Assembly: GCA_034401795.1 (NCBI GenBank)
Contig: CM067373.1
Location: 91,594,996-91,658,995, forward strand
Length of the DNA stretch: 64,000 nt
Reading direction: 5' to 3'
Origin: Chaetoderma sp. LZ-2023a
Lineage: Eukaryota > Mollusca > Caudofoveata > Chaetodermatida > Chaetodermatidae
Shown here piece after piece: positions 22,674 through 33,069 of this stretch. The notes under the pieces are model-generated. The model saw only the letters and a list, made by a program, of their open reading frames with translations, had not been told where the DNA came from and did no database searches. The stretch's first letter is position 1, and every line of letters starts with the position of its first letter. A program made the position numbers and the translations under genes.

Positions 22674-24320
22674 AAAGTTAAGCACCAGCAAAAACAATAG
22701 AACGTAGAAACATGATGGTACAACTAGGGTGCCATACTTTTTGTCCCCGCGTTAGCTGACATAATTCCAAGTACGAAATGCACATGCATGCATGACTTCA
22801 CGCCGCTTGATGTCCGTGCGTGGCGGGAAACAGCACACGTGTTCAGTTATGTAAAAGTCCAGTTTGAGGTGTAGAACATTACATACAGATTTAGGCGACA
22901 AGATTAGGAATTTTGTGTTCATGACCGTGGTTTATTTGTACAGAGAGAATTAGCTCTTGATTGTGAACCGCTATGGCAAGACGAAGGTTAAGTGATCGTG
23001 TGAAATGGCAAATCATAGGCATGCATACCACTGGTATGTCATGCAGAGAGATTGGCAGACAGCTGAACATTAACCATACTGTAATCAGTCGTTTGATTGC
23101 AAAACATGGGCAAACTAACGAGGTGAAGGACAGGCCTAGATCTGGAAGACCGAAGAAGACTACTGCCCGTGATGATCGAGCCCTAGTACGCCTTGTTAGG
23201 AGATCTCCATTCACCAACAGCAGAGTGCTCAGCCAGCAATGGGAAACGCGCAATAGAGTGTCAATGTCTACCGTCAAAAGGAGACTGTATGCTGCTGGCA
23301 TGAAAGCTAGGAGACCTGTCAGACGTCCTCTCCTCACTGCACACCACAAAGAGGAGCGTCTGAGGTGGAGCAACGAAAGAAGACACTGGAACATGAGATC
23401 CTGGAGACGGGTACACTGGTCCGATGAAAGTCGGTTCCTGCTTCATGCCACAGATGGTCGAACTCGTGTATGGAGGTCCAGACGCACGGCGTACGACCAA
23501 CGTAACATCATGGAAGAAGTTCCATTTGGTGGAGGTTCCGTTATGATATGGGGGTGCATCTCATTTGATTGTAAGCTGGATATGTTGACTGTACCTGGAA
23601 CACTAAATGGACAAAGATATCAGGATTCCATACTGGATAGAGTTGTGGTCCCTCATTTTGTAAATCATGCACCTGGAACCCACCATATATTCATGGATGA
23701 CAACGCCCGACCACATCGTGCTAGAGCTGTGCATGAATACCTCTGCCAGAATGCCATCGAAACCCTACCATGGCCAGCAAGGAGCCCTGACATGAACCCT
23801 ATTGAGCATATCTGGGACATTCTGGGAAACATGGTGAGAAGGAGGGATCCTCCTGTGCAGAACCTACAGGAATTAACAGACGCACTCCATCTTGAATGGC
23901 AACGAATACCACAATGGCGTATCAGTCGGTTGGTGACCAGCATGAGACGTCGTGTCCAGGCCGTCATCCAGGCACAAGGTGGATATACCCGGTATTAATA
24001 ATGACAGTCTCAAACTCGTGCACAGATGTTAAACTTCGTTTTCAGACACCATTAATGACAATCTAGCCACGTGTGTCAACTGTAGGGCAATAGTTGTCAG
24101 TTGTGTCAACGTAACCATATTCAGGCCTCGTTTTCAAGTTCAAACAAAAACATACAGTGTTTCCCCACCATCATAATCAGCATTCCTCTAGTAGCGTTAT
24201 TACCTCTTGCACTAAGATGGATGGGTACATAAATGTTTATGCTATTGCTTTCTTCATAGCACATGAATATACCCTCGCATGTGCGTAAAAATAGGGTGGT
24301 GCTTAACTTTTGCACAGGTG
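22674..24320 (+). mobile_element. Tc1-like element, copy 2 (intact)
   Basis: Ends as in copy 1, flanked by TA at 22672-22673 and 24321-24322. Both terminal repeats and the full transposase frame are present, so this may be an autonomous copy. Confidence 0.95.
22973..23998 (+). CDS. Tc1-like DD34E transposase, intact
   Basis: Full-length 341-residue transposase, the usual size for Tc1. It binds the terminal repeats and catalyses excision and integration at TA. Residues 1-50 form a helix-turn-helix (MARRRLSDRVKWQIIGMH start). A GRPKK-type linker near residue 60 is followed by a second DNA-binding helix set (SMSTVKRRLYAAG). The catalytic domain has Asp in HWSDESRF, Asp in FMDDNARPH and Glu in NPIEHIWD. 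Thirty-four residues separate the second Asp and the Glu by hand count. It ends GGYTRY with a TAA stop. There are no internal stops or frameshifts, so it may still produce protein. It is sense to the host gene, within intron C-D. Confidence 0.96.
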   Translation: MARRRLSDRVKWQIIGMHTTGMSCREIGRQLNINHTVISRLIAKHGQTNEVKDRPRSGRPKKTTARDDRALVRLVRRSPFTNSRVLSQQWETRNRVSMSTVKRRLYAAGMKARRPVRRPLLTAHHKEERLRWSNERRHWNMRSWRRVHWSDESRFLLHATDGRTRVWRSRRTAYDQRNIMEEVPFGGGSVMIWGCISFDCKLDMLTVPGTLNGQRYQDSILDRVVVPHFVNHAPGTHHIFMDDNARPHRARAVHEYLCQNAIETLPWPARSPDMNPIEHIWDILGNMVRRRDPPVQNLQELTDALHLEWQRIPQWRISRLVTSMRRRVQAVIQAQGGYTRY

Positions 24321-25520
24321 TATATTAAAAAAATTATTCATCTAAGATACGATCTGCGAATATGTTATCCTTTTTTGGTAAAATTCAGCATGAGATTGTT
24401 TTTGTCTCACAGACTCTATCTTTGCGTATTGTCATTAAATTGGAGTGTGCTTAAAGCTGAAAGAAATTGCTGTTTGCCAATTATAATTTTGTTCACGTAA
24501 ATATTGCCAGAGATATCGCCAAATGAATTAACATTTTGACATAAAATCTGGGAATTTCCATTGCCGATCAATATTGCCCGGCAGGCTGTAGTATTTTCAA
24601 TAATTAAGATATTTTGATGGAATTTTCCCCGTTATGTGAGAACATTGTAAAGCTTCGGCACAGCAACTTCTGTCATTGTAGCTGTAATACTCATTATGAT
24701 ATGAGATGATGGATAGAGCGCATCCTGCAATTTTTGTTTGAAATTTTGCTGGCTTAGTTTTTCCCACAGAGTGTATCTTTTGACCCACTAGACCGATTCT
24801 AACATCCTTAGCATTGGATAAATCTTCGAATTTGCAGCTCCATGTAGGTATCAGAATTATTACAATCTGTTCTGTGGTTTCTGCAATATTACCATATCAT
24901 ATGTTTTCTTGGAATATATATTAACACTGCCTGCGACACACGCTATAACGGTATCTTGAGTCGGCTGAGTAATTTGACAATATGCACGTGTCAAGTATGT
25001 CACTTCATTTAACTCTTATAGCAAGGTGTAAAATGCGTAATGGCCTACTTACAGAGATAGTGCCGTGGTACATTTTGAAAAAAACCGTTGCTGAAACGTG
25101 TTGCTGTCATGCACAGCAATGACTTACAGCAGCATTGTTACCAAAATGAGCACATTCTGATAGGATAGAGAAAATGGAATCTATGCTTCAATGGTCTAGG
25201 GGTTAACGATTCCACCACCGACTTCGGATATTAGAATTACTCGCAAAATTTATTAGCTTAACTGGACAATGTCCTAACGATTACAAATTAGCACATGTTA
25301 GGCCTCCATGCATATACATATTTACTGTACAGCCTTCGTGCTCGGCAAAGAGAGCTTTGGTGCGGGGATGACGTCAGGATCTCGTGAAATCTCGCTTTCG
25401 TTGCAAGAAAATGGCACCGCCCGGGAGATAACATAATCCCATGTTTACGATGATAAAATTACTCATATTATTTGTCTATTGTTTTTATTTAGGATCCAAT
25501 ATGTTAGTCATATAATAGTC
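24321..25520. other. Interior of the TTAA-flanked element, no gene recognised
   Basis: About 1.2 kb of AT-rich DNA, the rest of the host element after Tc1 copy 2. A weak repD-like stretch (GTGTTGCTGTCATGCACAGC) lies near 25100. No transposase motif was found. Confidence 0.45.
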
Positions 25521-25569
25521 TTTCAAATAAAGTACACTTTTACCAATCCTGGAATTGTCCTTTAACTAT

Positions 25570-25665
25570 TTCATCCATTTTGAAACCAATTTGCCTAGAA
25601 GTTCCTGCTGCCTTAGGAAGATATTCCTCTCAAATTAGTTGAAAAATATTTAACAGAATATTTCT
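25570..25665. repeat. repE copy, diverged
   Basis: ATTTTGAAACCAATTTGCC and, 60 bases on, AATTAGTTGAAAAATATTTA and CAGAATATT form a decayed repE pair. Confidence 0.5.
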
Positions 25666-25906
25666 GTGGTTGTAGGAATTTTTATTTTCTTCTGGTCCGT
25701 TGTTTTGAAATGTTTGTGTCACCACTTACTGGTAAATCATCACTGGACTCAACCTTTTCTGCAAAAATTCTAATATATCTATGTTTACTTATCAGCTTGG
25801 CCATTTGATAACTAACTATTTACATATTTTAATTTAGATGGACATTCTACTGTGTGCTGTAAGCCTATTAGTTCTTACTATGCCTACCACATTCTACATG
25901 TTTACA

Positions 25907-26010
25907 AAATGTTCAAAAATAGTCTTCTTGGTCTGCAAATGGACATTTTCAAAGCTGGACCGCTGCAGAAGCCGCTTTTGGCTAATATGAATGCTAAATG
26001 GTTAAAATCT
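25907..26010. repeat. Right half of a repA copy
   Basis: TTCAAAAATAGTCTTCTTGG, TCTGCAAATGGACATTTTC, CCGCTGCAGAAGCCGC and GCTAAATGGTTAAA match the right arm. Confidence 0.7.
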
Positions 26011-26559
26011 CTGCCTATCTTAGATAGCCTGGTTATCCCACTACCAGAATCAGAAGTGTTAGTGCATTGAATCCCACCTAGCATCTTGCTTGTGAGTGGC
26101 AGAATAGTCAGTTTCTTGAAATTAGCAAATTCATTTGAGCTCACCTGGCCTGAATGCCTCACTCATTCACTAGTGTTCATTATACACCCGCAAACCCACA
26201 TAATGTTAGGGCTTTATTTTTTTGGTTTGACAGTTCAGATCTTGCAAATCTTACTGGGACTTTCATAGTCACATTTCGATGAATTTGTATTATTATAAGT
26301 ATTTTTAAAACTATTACCTGTATATATAAATTGTTTCATAGTGTTTAGTTTTCATATATAGCGTATTTGCATGGAAACCATCTTAATTTTTAACGACCAA
26401 ACTAATATTTCTTACCTATGTATTTAGCGAAAGTAGACGTATAACTGTCAACTCATTGATTTTTTTAAAAAAGAATCTTTGGTCATGAGTATTTCATAAT
26501 GTAGTTTGATTGAGCAGGCTACAGATCTCCTGTTTTTGATGGATAAACAGAATCATTTG
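26011..26559. other. Intron sequence, nothing recognised
   Basis: No exon or repeat was identified in this AT-rich stretch. Confidence 0.4.
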
Positions 26560-27080
26560 ATGAACATGTGTGTATGATTACTGTATTCTGCGGCTGTAGT
26601 AGTAGAAACATATCCTACAGCTGCAATCAGTCCTTCACTTTTGCCCACTCTGTCTTGTCCTCAGCCGAAATCCTTAGCTTCCTCAGGTCCATTCTTTACT
26701 TGAGTGTACTGAGTCCTGCTTTCTTGAGGTCACCTCGTAGCAGATTTATGCAATGACGTCCTCTTCCTGGCTTTGTATTTGTTGGCTCCAAATTCCAAGT
26801 CTGTGCTGGTGTGTCTTCTGGCATCCTTAGCACATCACAAGCATGGACTAGCTTTGCTTGATGACTTAGACAGACAGCGGCGACGTATTACACATCTTCT
26901 ATAGTGCATCATCGGAAATTATGCTATTGGGCCATCAGTGTCTAGTGATAGTGCGTAGGTGTTTGCGGTGGCAGGCATCGAGTTTGTCTAGAGCTGCCTT
27001 TGGAGCTGCAAAGCTGTTACAGTTATACAGTTTCAAGGATACGCAGGTTGCATTGTATAACTGTAGTCTCTATCAAGGGC
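26560..27080 (-). pseudogene. LINE 3' remnant, antisense
   Basis: Read in complement, the DNA carries a frame-broken C-terminal LINE tail with a C-A-R-H/HCIN-type segment and GGACTGATTGCAGCTGTAGG. The latter also ends the copy at 48345-48665, and the two copies align through ATGCCAGAAGACACAC and ACCTGAGGAAGCTAAGG. It therefore belongs to one LINE family with two tails in the window. Only the extreme 3' end is kept; no catalytic motif remains. Confidence 0.7.
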
Positions 27081-27130
27081 ATCTTTGATCTACGAATCCA
27101 TAGCTTCCCGAAACACTGGAAAGCTATGTT

Positions 27131-27415
27131 GTTATTACACCACAAAAACATCCATTACCGTTCAATCACTACTTGCTAAATCAATTATCTGCATTTTGCT
27201 ACCAGAATAAACATTTTATGCCTGCATACCCACCTCCCCATGCCTTTTCCTATTCCTATGGACCCTCAACCAGGCTTCTGGTTGAGTCCCCTCTCCAGCC
27301 TGACATTAAGTATAGACTGGCACCAGTCTATACTCTCCTCATAGTGACGCTTGTCGCTAGGCGCGCTTGCGCATGCGCATTAGAGCCCGAATAGGAAACA
27401 GATTCACTTCAATTA
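27131..27415 (+). repeat. DIRS-1 left terminal inverted repeat
   Basis: The shared part runs from ACCGTTCAATCACTACTTGC through GGACCCTCAACCAGGCTTC to GGAAACAGATTCACTT, and is repeated in inverse form at 34375-34620. The outermost bases GTTATTACACCACAAAAAC are unique to the left end. Confidence 0.85.
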
Positions 27416-27872
27416 TTCTGCAAGCAGAATAGTTGGCAAAAAATATTTGAATAGATTTTGTGTTTTGCGCTGTGACAGCTGTACCTGTGTCTTTATATCA
27501 AGGATATAATCATGCCTAATATGAAGTCAATCCTCCCTAAGTTACGTCTAAGGAAGTATAATGGTGTTTGTACGGTATCTTATAGACGAATTTGAGATAT
27601 TGCCGGTTTTCGTGAAGATCGTATTATTTCGTGGTATCTTGATGGTTATGCCTATCCTAAATCATCATCATCATTAATAATGTCCAGTCCATATCGAGAG
27701 CCTGTAACGAAGTTAATTTTAGTGCATTATAAAGGATAAGTTTTAAAAAATAAATACCTTGAAAGTTTCTTGAGTCAGGAAATTTGAATTTTCCTGCCGT
27801 TAGAACTGAGTTGAGGTTTTCTATTGTTGGCGAGTTTGAGTGGAATGCTTCATTGTTACGTTTTTTCATTTG

Positions 27873-28328
27873 TAGGAGTCAGCGAAATCAGATAAGACTA
27901 AATGTACGTCGGCGAAATGTGATCGTCATCACGCAATTGAGTTCGCCGGGCACGTTTGTGCGAAGTGTACGACCTGTACAGCCACTGCTATGTGTGGAAT
28001 ATGTAAAGGGTGGCCGGTTTCGGTTGCGAAATTGTACTTTAAAGATTTGTCGAAACAAACGCTGCCCTCTGGTCGTCCTTCCCCTTCCTCCGTTGCTAGC
28101 AAGGCAAGGGCGGTGTCCTTTGCTTCAACCTCTGTTCCGTTATCGGTAGCAACGGAGGGGGGAAATTCATCGGGAAATTCGGAAGCCGTGATGGCCCTCT
28201 TTGCGAGGTTTGAATCTTTTGCCACCGTCTTGACAAAATCGCTCGATGAAAGGATCTCTTCTGCAATAAAAGAGGCAAAAAGGCAGGAGAGCTCGTCAAG
28301 CTCCGAGGATAGCCCGAACGAAGGCTAG
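27873..28328 (+). pseudogene. DIRS-1 Gag-like protein, zinc-binding N-terminal part
   Basis: About 150 codons. The start carries Cys pairs of the form C-x4-C, then H-x-C-x-x-C-x-x-C-x6-C-x-x-C-x-x-W (visible as HVCAKCTTC and CGICKGW). This likely zinc-binding module is repeated in DIRS-2 as HPCHLCSAC and CVICEKW. Ser-rich sequence and a charged coiled stretch (LTKSLDERISSAIKEAKRQ) follow, then a stop at 28326. TTTTTTCATTTGTAG just before 27873 looks like a splice acceptor, so the ORF may be joined to an upstream exon. Gag identity is inferred from position. Confidence 0.6.
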
Positions 28329-28377
28329 CGGGCATTCCCGCAAATAGGGGAAGCTGATTCCTCTGACCTCTAGACAG

Positions 28378-30893
28378 GTGGTGGTATCACCTAAAAAGCA
28401 GAAGACAAGAGCATCTAAGCTCTTGAAGGTGTGCTCGGAGAGTGCACCACAGAAAATCCACGTAAGACTTGAAGGTGACGGGCATAACCCTCAAGCAGTG
28501 GTGGCGTCGGCTGAAACCGGCGTCCATGAGGCTAGTCCTTATGAGAATGCCAATGTAACCGTGGTTCCGATAGTTAAAGTAGTATTGAGAGCGCCCATTC
28601 CTAAGAGGTCGATACATAGTCTTGCTAGTTCCGGTTCCGGTGTGGTAGACTCGGGTCATTTGGACTCGGGTTTACTTCCGTTTTACGATTCTCAGTCTTT
28701 TTCCGGCCGGACTTCCGGGATAGCAAGACATCCTGGTCATCAAGATCCGGTTCCGGCTTCGATAGCTTCCGTTTCCGGTAGGACTTCCGGTGTCTACTTC
28801 CGTTTCCGGGTCTTTTAGCGCTTCCGGCCATTCCGGATATCCGGAGTCTGAGGACTTTTTATTTTCCGAATTCCGGTAGAGGCGTTTCCGGTTCCGGGGT
28901 GGACACTAGTCAGTTTACTTCCGCTTCCGGTATTAGAAGTGTACTTCCGGGTCGGTCAGACCTGGATGTAATTCCGATTTCCGTTTCCGGTGCGGAGTCA
29001 GCTTCCGGTTTAGCGATAGAACAAGATTCGTTAGGCCCAGCTAGATTCGGGGATGTTAGGAATTTTGATTCTGGTCCAGAAAATTTGCAAAGATTTTCAC
29101 AGGATTCGGTAGATTCTATTTATGATTCTTTCCTTCCTCCAAGGGTCATTGATGTTGAGGTATCTTCTCAGGCGGATTCTTCTTTTCGTGATGCTGTGGT
29201 TAATCCGGTTTTTTTCTAGATATTCTTCCCGTTCCTCTTGTCTCTCGTCGAGAGACTTCTCCTCTTCTCATGTTTCTAACTCTTCTCCTCTGTTTAAATC
29301 TTCCATTCCGCCTCCTCCGGGCTTTGCTCGTCTTCATTCTACTCTTCATTCTTCTTCCTCTCAGGATCAGTGTGATCAGGCTTTTGCTTCTGCTCAATCA
29401 GTTTCGTCTCCTCCTTCCTCTCTGGCGTCGTCTCCATCTTTTGATCATCTTGATCCGATTGTTTCGGTGGTTCTGTCCCCTGAGCTCGAATTTCAAATTG
29501 TTGATTCAGGGTTGGATTTTTCTCTGTTTTCAGTGGTTAGAGATTCTTCATTAGATCGTTCGTTTGTGTCAGCTCGTTTGTCTATTCTTTCAAGATTTTC
29601 GGCTTATTCAGAGGTTCGTCCTTCTTCATTGGCTAGTCAGGAGGTGGGTAGAGATTCTGGGTTCACGCATGCTTCCTCTTTTCATGATTCGGTCAGTAGG
29701 CCTTCCTCTCCTGTGTTTTCGAGGGCAAGTGATTCTTTGGTCTCAGGAGACTCTTCAATTCTTATAGCTTCTTATTCTCCTCCTCCTCTGCTGTCTTCTA
29801 TTTCTTCTGCTCCTAAGTCAGTCAGGGCCAGGGATCTGAAGAGATTTTGCCCAGTGAGGGCCTCTTCGGAAGACTGGTCCATGGCTCACAGATGGATTGC
29901 TTCTTCGCTTTCTCTTCCTCTTAAGGAGGAATTTGCTGTGGATCCTCCTTCTTTCGGATCCGCTCTTTCTTCTGCTGATCCTTCATCTTCGCCTCAGGTA
30001 CTTCCTATTGACAATTTAGTGGTAGATATGTTAGATTTTTTCGTTAATGACTCGGTTGGCTATGATTTTTCTCTGGTTTCCAAGTATGACTCGCCGGTTC
30101 AGATTCCTAAGGAGGATTTTTTAAAGGTAGCTTCTGCTCAGTCTCTCTCTGGTCCTGCTTGGGAGGTTTTATCATCTCAGTTGAAAGAGGTTTCTAAGTC
30201 GGATTTTTCTTCGGATCTGTTTAAATGGGAGTCAGTTTGTAGGTCGCAGATTAAGTCGTCTAATTATCTTGCTCTGCTGTCGGAGGCCGTTCTTAAGGCG
30301 GAAGAAAGAGGTGAACAAGTTCCGGTGGCAGTCTTTCATTCTTTGGCTGATTTGTCCCGGGGTTCTCTTAATTCTGTTTGTAAGTCGTTAGGATTTTTAC
30401 TTCCAAACGTCGGTCTAGAAAGCTTTCTGAGGTTAGGATTTCTGAGGTGTTGAAACAGAATCTTGTGGTTGCGTCTCCTTTCGGGACTGATCTGTTTGGA
30501 GAGTCAGCTCCTAGTTTAATTAGGGCGGAATCTGAGCGCTTGAAGGCCTCTAGGGAACTTCAAGCTCAGGTTTCGTGGTCCAAATCTTCCGGGAAAAGAG
30601 ATGTTTCTTCGGTTAAAAGCCCTAATTCTTCACCTAGAAGAAAGAGTCTCAAACCTGATCAGTTTGGAGCTTATACTTCTAGGGTCGTTCGTAATTCGAA
30701 TTTGTCCTCATCTGATCAGCGGGATCGATCTTTGGAGGAGGATCGATTCGACTCCATTTCCTCCCATCGTTCGAGGTCGGTAGGGAGGCAGTCTCCTTCG
30801 TCTTGGGCGAGGAGAGGTCAGACCCCTTCTCGCCGTGCGTCTAGATGCAGAGGACGTTTTTCTTTCAGAGGTTTTCAGGGGAAGAGAGTTTGA
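28378..30893 (+). pseudogene. DIRS-1 Gag-like protein, main part, frame-shifted
   Basis: The product would be the nucleic-acid-binding structural protein of the element. Four frame segments cover it (28378-28818, 28899-29219, 29122-30453, 30447-30893). They encode a Ser/Gly-rich low-complexity section, a folded-looking part near 29820-30420 (RARDLKRFCPV, VVDMLDFFVNDS, GPAWEVLSSQLKE) and a basic Arg/Ser tail (SRRASRCRGRFSFRG) ending at 30893. The block VVDMLDFFV has a relative at 39750-39800 in another DIRS remnant. At least three frame changes mean the protein is broken here. Confidence 0.7.
28620..28995. repeat. TTCCGG-rich short-period repeat inside the Gag-like region
   Basis: More than fifteen TTCCGG hexamers, plus TTCCGT and TTCCGA variants, at irregular short spacing. 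The stretch codes for Ser/Gly/Val-rich peptide and is rich in CpG for this window. Confidence 0.8.
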
Positions 30894-30958
30894 AGGTTTG
30901 GACAGTTCCCGGGTGGGTCCAAATTTCTCTCTTCTTTATCCCATTCCTTCCCTTCTTT

Positions 30959-30980
30959 CCCCCCCCCCCCCCCCCCCCCT
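30959..30980. repeat. Poly-C tract between Gag and polymerase genes
   Basis: About 20 consecutive C residues just after the Gag-like stop codon, in the spacer before the reverse transcriptase frame. Its length is likely unstable in copying or sequencing. Confidence 0.9.
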
Positions 30981-33069
30981 TTGGAGCAAGCAGTCCAGTG
31001 CTGTGTTCCCAACATGCCAGTAGGAGGGCGCCTTTCTCTGTTTTGGGAGAAATGGCAAGCCCTCATTCAGGACTCCTGGCTAGTATCCCAGATACGTTGG
31101 GTTTATGCTCCATCATGGATCCGTCATCCTCCTCTTCTCTCCTTTTGCCCAGTGTGGACTCCAGTTCCCTCCAATCCGGAGAAACTGAGGGCTTTGGAAG
31201 AGGAGTTGGAAGCCATGATTGTAAAGAGGGCTATAGAGGAAGTTCCCAGTTGGGGAGTAGACCCGGGCTACTACTCGACCATCTTTTTAGTACCAAAGAA
31301 ATCAGGAGGTTGGCGTCCAATCATAAACCTGAAGAAGTTAAATCAGAACATTCTCACCCCAAAGTTCAAGATGGAGACGGTTTCCCAGATCATTTCCAGT
31401 CTGGATCAGGGAATGTGGACGTCTTCCATAGATTTAAAGGACGTGTACTTCCATGTTCTTATTCATCCTGGATTCAGAAAGTTCCTGAGGTTTGCCTACA
31501 AGGATCGGGTGTGGCAGTTTCGCGCCATGCCCTTCGGCCTGACCACGGCTCCCTTCCTTTTTTACCTGCATAGTTTCAGCCGTGGCAGGAATTTTACACC
31601 GTCGTTCTATCCATCTTCATGTTTATATAGACGATTGGTTGGTAAAAGCAAGGTCTTCCTCAATTCTCGAAGGTATTCTTCCAGAGGTTTGCAGTCTGGC
31701 TTGCAATCTAGGGTGGATTTTAAATCTAGAGAAATCAAGCCTGGTTCCATCACAAATCTTTACTCATCTAGGCGTTTCTTTCAATCTGGCCCGGGGGCTA
31801 GTGTTTCCCTCGGAGCCAAGGATAGAGGCTTTATCGGTGGCCATGGAAATTCTTGCTTCTTCGCCTTGGGTAAGAGCAAGATTCCTTTTAAGAGTGATAG
31901 GTCTGATGGTCAGCGTAGAGAAGGTGGTTCCTTGGGCGGCGCTGATGAGAAGGCCTTTTCAGATGTATTTAATGTCCCTTTGGAAGCAGTCAGTCCACTC
32001 TATATACCATCAGATTCCCATCAGAGAACATTTGATCCCTCATCTAGATTTCTGGAAAGACCGTTCTCTGCTGCTGATGGGTGTTCCACTGGTAAAGTCC
32101 CCTCCTCAAGCAATTATTTTCACGGATGCTTCTCAGGAGGGTTGGGGAGCAGTCTGGGACTCCTTTTCAGCTTCCGGCCTTTGGTCCCTAGAGGAGTCGT
32201 CAGCCCACATCAACATTCTGGAGTTGTGGGTTGTCAAGAAGGCTCTCCTTTCTTGGTCAGATCTGGTGATAGGTCTCAAAGTCTCGATTCGGTCGGACAA
32301 TTCGACAGTCGTAGCTTATATCAACAGGCAGGGAGGTACAAGGTCTTCTCTCCTTTGTCTAGAAGTGTGGAATCTGCTCTTGTGGTGCCGCAAGAGGCAG
32401 ATTTGTCTAATGTCTTCACATGTCCCAGGCAGTCTGAACTTTCTGGCGGATCAACTGTCACGTCCCAGCAAGTTCGCCCACACAGAGTGGCAGTTAAAGA
32501 AGTCGGTTGTCAGAGCGATTTTCAAGCTCATGGATCGTCCTCTAGTAGATCTGTTCGCGACCTCTCTGAATGCCCAGATCTCCTCTTACATGTCTCCTTT
32601 TCCGGACAGTCAGGCTCTGGCGGTGAATGCCCTGTCTCAGTACTGGACAGGGATGTTCGCTTATGCCTTCCCTCCTACTATTCTGATTCTGTTGCTGTTG
32701 AAGAAGGTCAAGGACCAAGTTTGCGAGATTCTTCTGATAGCTCCCTTTTGGCCCAAGAGGATTTGGTTTGTAGACCTTATGGATCTTCTGGTAGACTTTC
32801 CTCGTCTTCTGCCAGTATCCCAGGACCTTCTATCTCAGGTAAGGGGTCGTTGTGTACATCCAAGTCCAGGAATCTTCAATCTGTGCGTGTGGCGAATCTC
32901 GAGTCTGAAAGCTTCCAGGATACGGTTTCTTCAAGATCTCAGGAAATTATTGACTCGGCCAGAAGGGAATCGACCCGTCGAGTTTACAAGGGTCGTCTTA
33001 AAATCTTTGGTAGATGGTGTTCAGACCAAGGTCTCGTGCCCGATTCTGTTTCTATACCACAAGTCTTAG
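30981..33069 (+). pseudogene. DIRS-1 RT, RNase H and methyltransferase-like polyprotein
   Basis: Replication enzyme of the element. The RT starts near 31020 (GGRLSLFWEKWQ), with GGWRPIINLKKLN, SIDLKDVYFHV and MPFGLTTAP in one frame to about 31560. The frame then changes by one base in a T run, and the RT continues with YIDDW at 31621-31638. RNase H follows from about 32115 with TDASQEGWGAVW, LELW and RSDNSTVVAYINRQGG, then NFLADQLSRP. A Dam-like methyltransferase domain comes next (DLFATSLNAQISSY, then FPPTILI), ending at 33069. The other frame is also open across 31560-32880, overlapping the recombinase frame, as described for DIRS elements. Inactive unless the T-run shift is an assembly error. 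Confidence 0.9.

Larger units (their letters stand above)
20611..25565. mobile_element. TTAA-flanked TIR element hosting two Tc1 copies
   Basis: The left end TTAA-AGGACAATTCCGGGAT and the right end (complement AGGACAATTCCAGGAT, then TTAA) form terminal inverted repeats of about 45 bases with a TTAA on each side, the target duplication of piggyBac-type elements. No transposase was found inside. Two Tc1 elements make up about 3.3 kb, so the original element was near 1.65 kb. It is non-autonomous. The piggyBac link rests on the TTAA target and is inference. Confidence 0.7.

Noticed and set aside
20821-24315. Open frames opposite to the Tc1 transposases (for example near 21213-21407 and 23665-23967)
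   Set aside because: They are the reverse strand of the transposase gene, present in all three copies as a by-product.
30845-31573. A 242-codon open frame over the start of the DIRS-1 polymerase gene
   Set aside because: It overlaps the RT frame with its motifs and shows no family signature itself.
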